A stretch of DNA of 8,866 nt from an uncultured Granulicatella sp. Its GTDB lineage: Bacteria; Bacillota; Bacilli; Lactobacillales; Aerococcaceae. Shown one piece after another: positions 6,587-8,866 of this stretch. The notes below the pieces were generated by a model. It did not search any database. It saw only the letters and a list, made by a program, of their open reading frames with translations, and was not told where the DNA came from. The stretch spans positions 1 to 8,866 of the forward strand of contig CALATC010000225.1 of the NCBI GenBank assembly GCA_937891475.1, written 5' to 3'. Both the position numbers and the translations under genes were made by a program. The stretch's first letter is position 1. Each line of letters begins with the position of its first letter.

Positions 6587-7591
6587 TTATTTTACTTCTA
6601 CACGATCTAACCATGAAGTAGCTGTTGCATCTAAAACAACATTTAAGTCCTCAATATTTTGACGACCAGTTGATGCTAACCATTCACGACCTTTTTCGTC
6701 TCCTTCAGTAGCGTAAACTGCTACTGAATCTTTCCAAGTAGCACGTCCACATAATACTCCATTGAATTTAGAACCTGCTTCTTGAGCAAAGCGTAAAGTT
6801 TCTTGGAATAATGATGCAGATACACCAGCACTTAAGAAGATAAATGGTAAGTGTGTGATTTCTGATTGTTCTTTGAAGTATGCTAAAGCTTCTTGACGAG
6901 TATAAACTGGTTCAACACCTTCTGCTGTAAAGCCTTCTACGAAGTTCATATTTACAGGAACTTCAACTTTTAATACATCTACTTGATAACGAGGGTCAGA
7001 GAATACTTTCATCGCATCATTTACTTTATGAGGTTTTAAGCTTGCATAGTGAGCAGATTTTACATCTTCATTACTTGCATCATAAGAAACGATTTCTAAG
7101 AAGAAAGGAATATCTTCAGCAGTACATTCACTACCAACACGTTCTACCCATGCATGTTTGATATCGTTAATTGCTGGATCTTCATCAATATCATAGTAAA
7201 GTAATACTTTTACAGCATCTGCTCCGATTTCTTTAATACGTTTAGCTGACCAAATTGGTAATAAATCAGGTAAGCGTCCAATTTCAGTAGCATCATATCC
7301 TGTTTTTTCATATGAAATTAATAATCCGCAATCTGCATTTCTTTTTTCTGCAGCAGGTAATCCATATTCAGGGTCTAATAAAATTGAGCTAGAATATTTT
7401 GTTAATTCTTCAGAAATTAATTCTTTAAAATGGATAATTCCTTCATCACCTGTTTGGTCTGGATTTCCAGCAGCAATCATTTTTTTAAGAGAACCACGTT
7501 GGTCGATGGCTAAAGCACCGATAACATGATTTTTGTTTGATAAACGACATAGATGTTCGTATTTTCCTTTTGTAACTGTTAGTTTTGACAT
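6587..7591 (-). CDS. lacD: Tagatose 1,6-bisphosphate aldolase
   Basis: This class I aldolase splits tagatose 1,6-bisphosphate into dihydroxyacetone phosphate and glyceraldehyde 3-phosphate in the cytoplasm, the last step of the tagatose-6-phosphate route for galactose, lactose or galactosamine. The 334-residue protein has the family length and motifs: [13 protein letters not shown] near the N-terminus, [33 protein letters not shown] (E166), [11 protein letters not shown] with the expected Schiff-base lysine at K208, [15 protein letters not shown] and [11 protein letters not shown]. Start: an upstream in-frame GTG at 7600 shares its G with the ribosome site AGGAG (complement of 7600-7604). The ATG at 7591 lies eight bases beyond it and is preferred. 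nagA lies 66 bases upstream on the same strand with no strong terminator between, so co-transcription is likely. lacA, lacB and lacC are not in the window. Confidence 0.95.
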   Translation of the reverse strand: MSKLTVTKGKYEHLCRLSNKNHVIGALAIDQRGSLKKMIAAGNPDQTGDEGIIHFKELISEELTKYSSSILLDPEYGLPAAEKRNADCGLLISYEKTGYDATEIGRLPDLLPIWSAKRIKEIGADAVKVLLYYDIDEDPAINDIKHAWVERVGSECTAEDIPFFLEIVSYDASNEDVKSAHYASLKPHKVNDAMKVFSDPRYQVDVLKVEVPVNMNFVEGFTAEGVEPVYTRQEALAYFKEQSEITHLPFIFLSAGVSASLFQETLRFAQEAGSKFNGVLCGRATWKDSVAVYATEGDEKGREWLASTGRQNIEDLNVVLDATATSWLDRVEVK

Positions 7592-7604
7592 ATTTAACAC
7601 TCCT

Positions 7605-7616
7605 AATAATATTATT
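7605..7616. other. 12-bp palindrome in the nagA-lacD gap
   Basis: AATAATATTATT is a perfect palindrome directly next to the lacD ribosome site (complement of 7600-7604). It could be a weak operator or local mRNA structure, but a run of A and T this simple also arises by chance. The rest of the 66-base gap (7592-7657) shows no clear promoter, and only a poor 6-bp stem with a 24-base loop. Confidence 0.25.
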
Positions 7617-7657
7617 CTAAGGTTTTCTCACGCCTCATTTTCTCTGTCTAACCTTTT

Positions 7658-8818
7658 TTATTTTTCAAAGTAAGCTTTACCGTCTAAATAAGTGGCTTGT
7701 AATTGTAAGTCATCATCTAGCACGATAAAATCAGCTGCATATCCTGGTTCTAGGTGCCCGCAAACATCGTCAATTCCTACAGATTTTGCAGGAACTAGAC
7801 TTGCCATTAATAAAGCTTCATGAGGAGTCGCAATTCCCCATTTGACAACATTTTGAACTCCTTGGATAAGTTCTAAAATACTACCAGCAAGGCTGCCATT
7901 ATGTTTCAATCGAGCTGTACCATCTTTAACAATAACGTCAAATTCTCCTAATGTAGATTCACATTCTCCTAATCCACCAGCACGCATACAGTCTGTAATT
8001 AAAGCTGTACGATGACGGCCGCAACAATTCATCACAATATTAGCTGCTACAGGATGAACATGGTGACCATCACAAATTAATTCATCGAATACGTCAAATT
8101 CATTTGGAAGAGTGAGTGCAGCACCAACAACGCCAGGTTCACGATGATGAAGTCCACGCATACCGTTATAAGTATGAACGAAGATATTTGCTCCTGCTTC
8201 TACTGCATTTTTACAGTCTTCATATGTCGCATCTGTATGAGCTAAAGCAACATAGATATCTTCTTTTACGGCATGTTTGATAAAGTCAACGGCTCCATCA
8301 CGTTCCGGTGCAATCGCAATTTTTTTCACCCAACCATTTGCTTTTTGTTGCCATTCATCCAAAATTTCAGTTTTTGGATCTCCCATGTATTTAGGATTTT
8401 GAGCCCCTTTATGAATTTCACTAAAGAAAGGTCCTTCTAAGAAAATTCCTCTAATTTTCGCACCAGGAATAGATGCAGCATTATCCCCGATTGTTTGACA
8501 AACATCATTTAGTAACTCTCTAGAAGCTGTTAGAGTAGTTGGTAAGTAGGAAGTAACCCCACAACTAGGTAAACCAGCAGAAATGGTTTTTAAGCCTTCT
8601 ACATCATTATCCATGACATCTGCGCCTTTGTATCCATGAATATGTGTATCCACAAGACCTGGGGCAATGCTATAGGTAGCATAGTCTATAATAGAACCAT
8701 CTGTTGGTCTTTCTTCTTGAAATTCTCCAAACACCCCTGATTCTAAAATTGGTAAATATCCAGGGCCTTTGACAACATCTTCAAAATAAAATTGTTTTGC
8801 ATAAATATAACTAGTCAT
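7658..8818 (-). CDS. nagA: N-acetylglucosamine-6-phosphate deacetylase
   Basis: This metal-dependent amidohydrolase removes acetate from N-acetylglucosamine 6-phosphate to give glucosamine 6-phosphate, in amino-sugar use and cell-wall recycling. The 386-residue protein matches the family in length and has the expected sites in order: PGLVDTHIHG (H59, H61), GIFLEGPFF (metal-binding E128), ALAHTDATYED (H194), VHTYNGMRGLHHRE (H215), ELICDGHHVHP and LITDCMRAGG (catalytic D276), ending with SLVPAKSVGIDDVCGHLEPGYAADFIVLD. It resembles streptococcal NagA closely. A very strong ribosome site, AAAGGAGGG (complement of 8824-8832), lies five bases before the ATG. It is the first gene of a probable operon with lacD. 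Because lacD belongs to the tagatose route, an N-acetylgalactosamine-6-phosphate deacetylase (AgaA) role is a real alternative, and sequence alone does not separate the two. Confidence 0.94.
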   Translation of the reverse strand: MTSYIYAKQFYFEDVVKGPGYLPILESGVFGEFQEERPTDGSIIDYATYSIAPGLVDTHIHGYKGADVMDNDVEGLKTISAGLPSCGVTSYLPTTLTASRELLNDVCQTIGDNAASIPGAKIRGIFLEGPFFSEIHKGAQNPKYMGDPKTEILDEWQQKANGWVKKIAIAPERDGAVDFIKHAVKEDIYVALAHTDATYEDCKNAVEAGANIFVHTYNGMRGLHHREPGVVGAALTLPNEFDVFDELICDGHHVHPVAANIVMNCCGRHRTALITDCMRAGGLGECESTLGEFDVIVKDGTARLKHNGSLAGSILELIQGVQNVVKWGIATPHEALLMASLVPAKSVGIDDVCGHLEPGYAADFIVLDDDLQLQATYLDGKAYFEK

Positions 8819-8823
8819 AATAT

Positions 8824-8851
8824 CCCTCCTTTAAATCTTTTTTATAATATA
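8824..8851 (-). promoter_or_regulatory. Ribosome site and possible -10 element of the nagA-lacD operon
   Basis: On the minus strand, AAAGGAGGG (8824-8832) is preceded by AT-rich DNA with two possible -10 elements, TATAAA (complement of 8841-8846) and TATATT (complement of 8846-8851). The matching -35 element would fall at or past the right edge, so the promoter cannot be confirmed. Confidence 0.35.
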
Positions 8852-8866
8852 TTTATGAACGAGTTA

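Noticed and set aside
7617..7657. Terminator or attenuator between nagA and lacD
   Set aside because: Only a 6-bp AAGGTT/AACCTT stem with a 24-base loop and no T run can be drawn, so read-through is the simpler reading.

Overview
The window looks like a chromosomal stretch from a low-GC fermentative Gram-positive of the Lactobacillales. Evidence is the AT-rich DNA, strong AGGAGG-type ribosome sites, a pyruvate formate-lyase very close in sequence to the streptococcal enzymes, and a LacD-type tagatose-bisphosphate aldolase. A Granulicatella/Streptococcus-like organism fits best, but this is inference from remembered protein resemblance, not from a search.

Layout, left to right. Positions 2-157 hold the C-terminal end of a membrane protein, probably an ABC-2 type permease. 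A DUF554 membrane protein (225-959) and a YbjQ-family small protein (1009-1326) follow, the second with its own near-consensus promoter inside the end of the first and a strong terminator after it. About 680 bases of AT-rich DNA (1391-2070) carry what looks like the remains of a decayed gene, a weak hairpin, a 14-bp palindrome and the promoter of pflB. pflB (2071-4386) encodes pyruvate formate-lyase, with codons typical of a highly expressed gene and a strong terminator. Next is an insert-like pair of AT-richer genes. One is a 496-residue protein with an AlbA_2 domain, a GHKL-type ATPase-like domain and a winged helix (4659-6149), preceded by four copies of an 11-bp repeat. The other is a 94-residue two-helix membrane protein (6276-6560) with its own near-perfect promoter. 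A bidirectional terminator separates them from a minus-strand operon of nagA (8818-7658) followed by lacD (7591-6587).

How the genes work together. pflB is central anaerobic metabolism. nagA and lacD belong to amino-sugar and tagatose-phosphate breakdown, and their pairing hints at N-acetylgalactosamine as well as N-acetylglucosamine use. The least explained part is the AlbA_2 gene with its phased repeat pairs, one abutting its ribosome site, plus the small membrane protein beside it. This is the best candidate here for an uncharacterised self-regulated system. Three annotated starts (1009, 6276, 7591) are placed downstream of possible GTG starts because the ribosome-binding sites favour the ATG.
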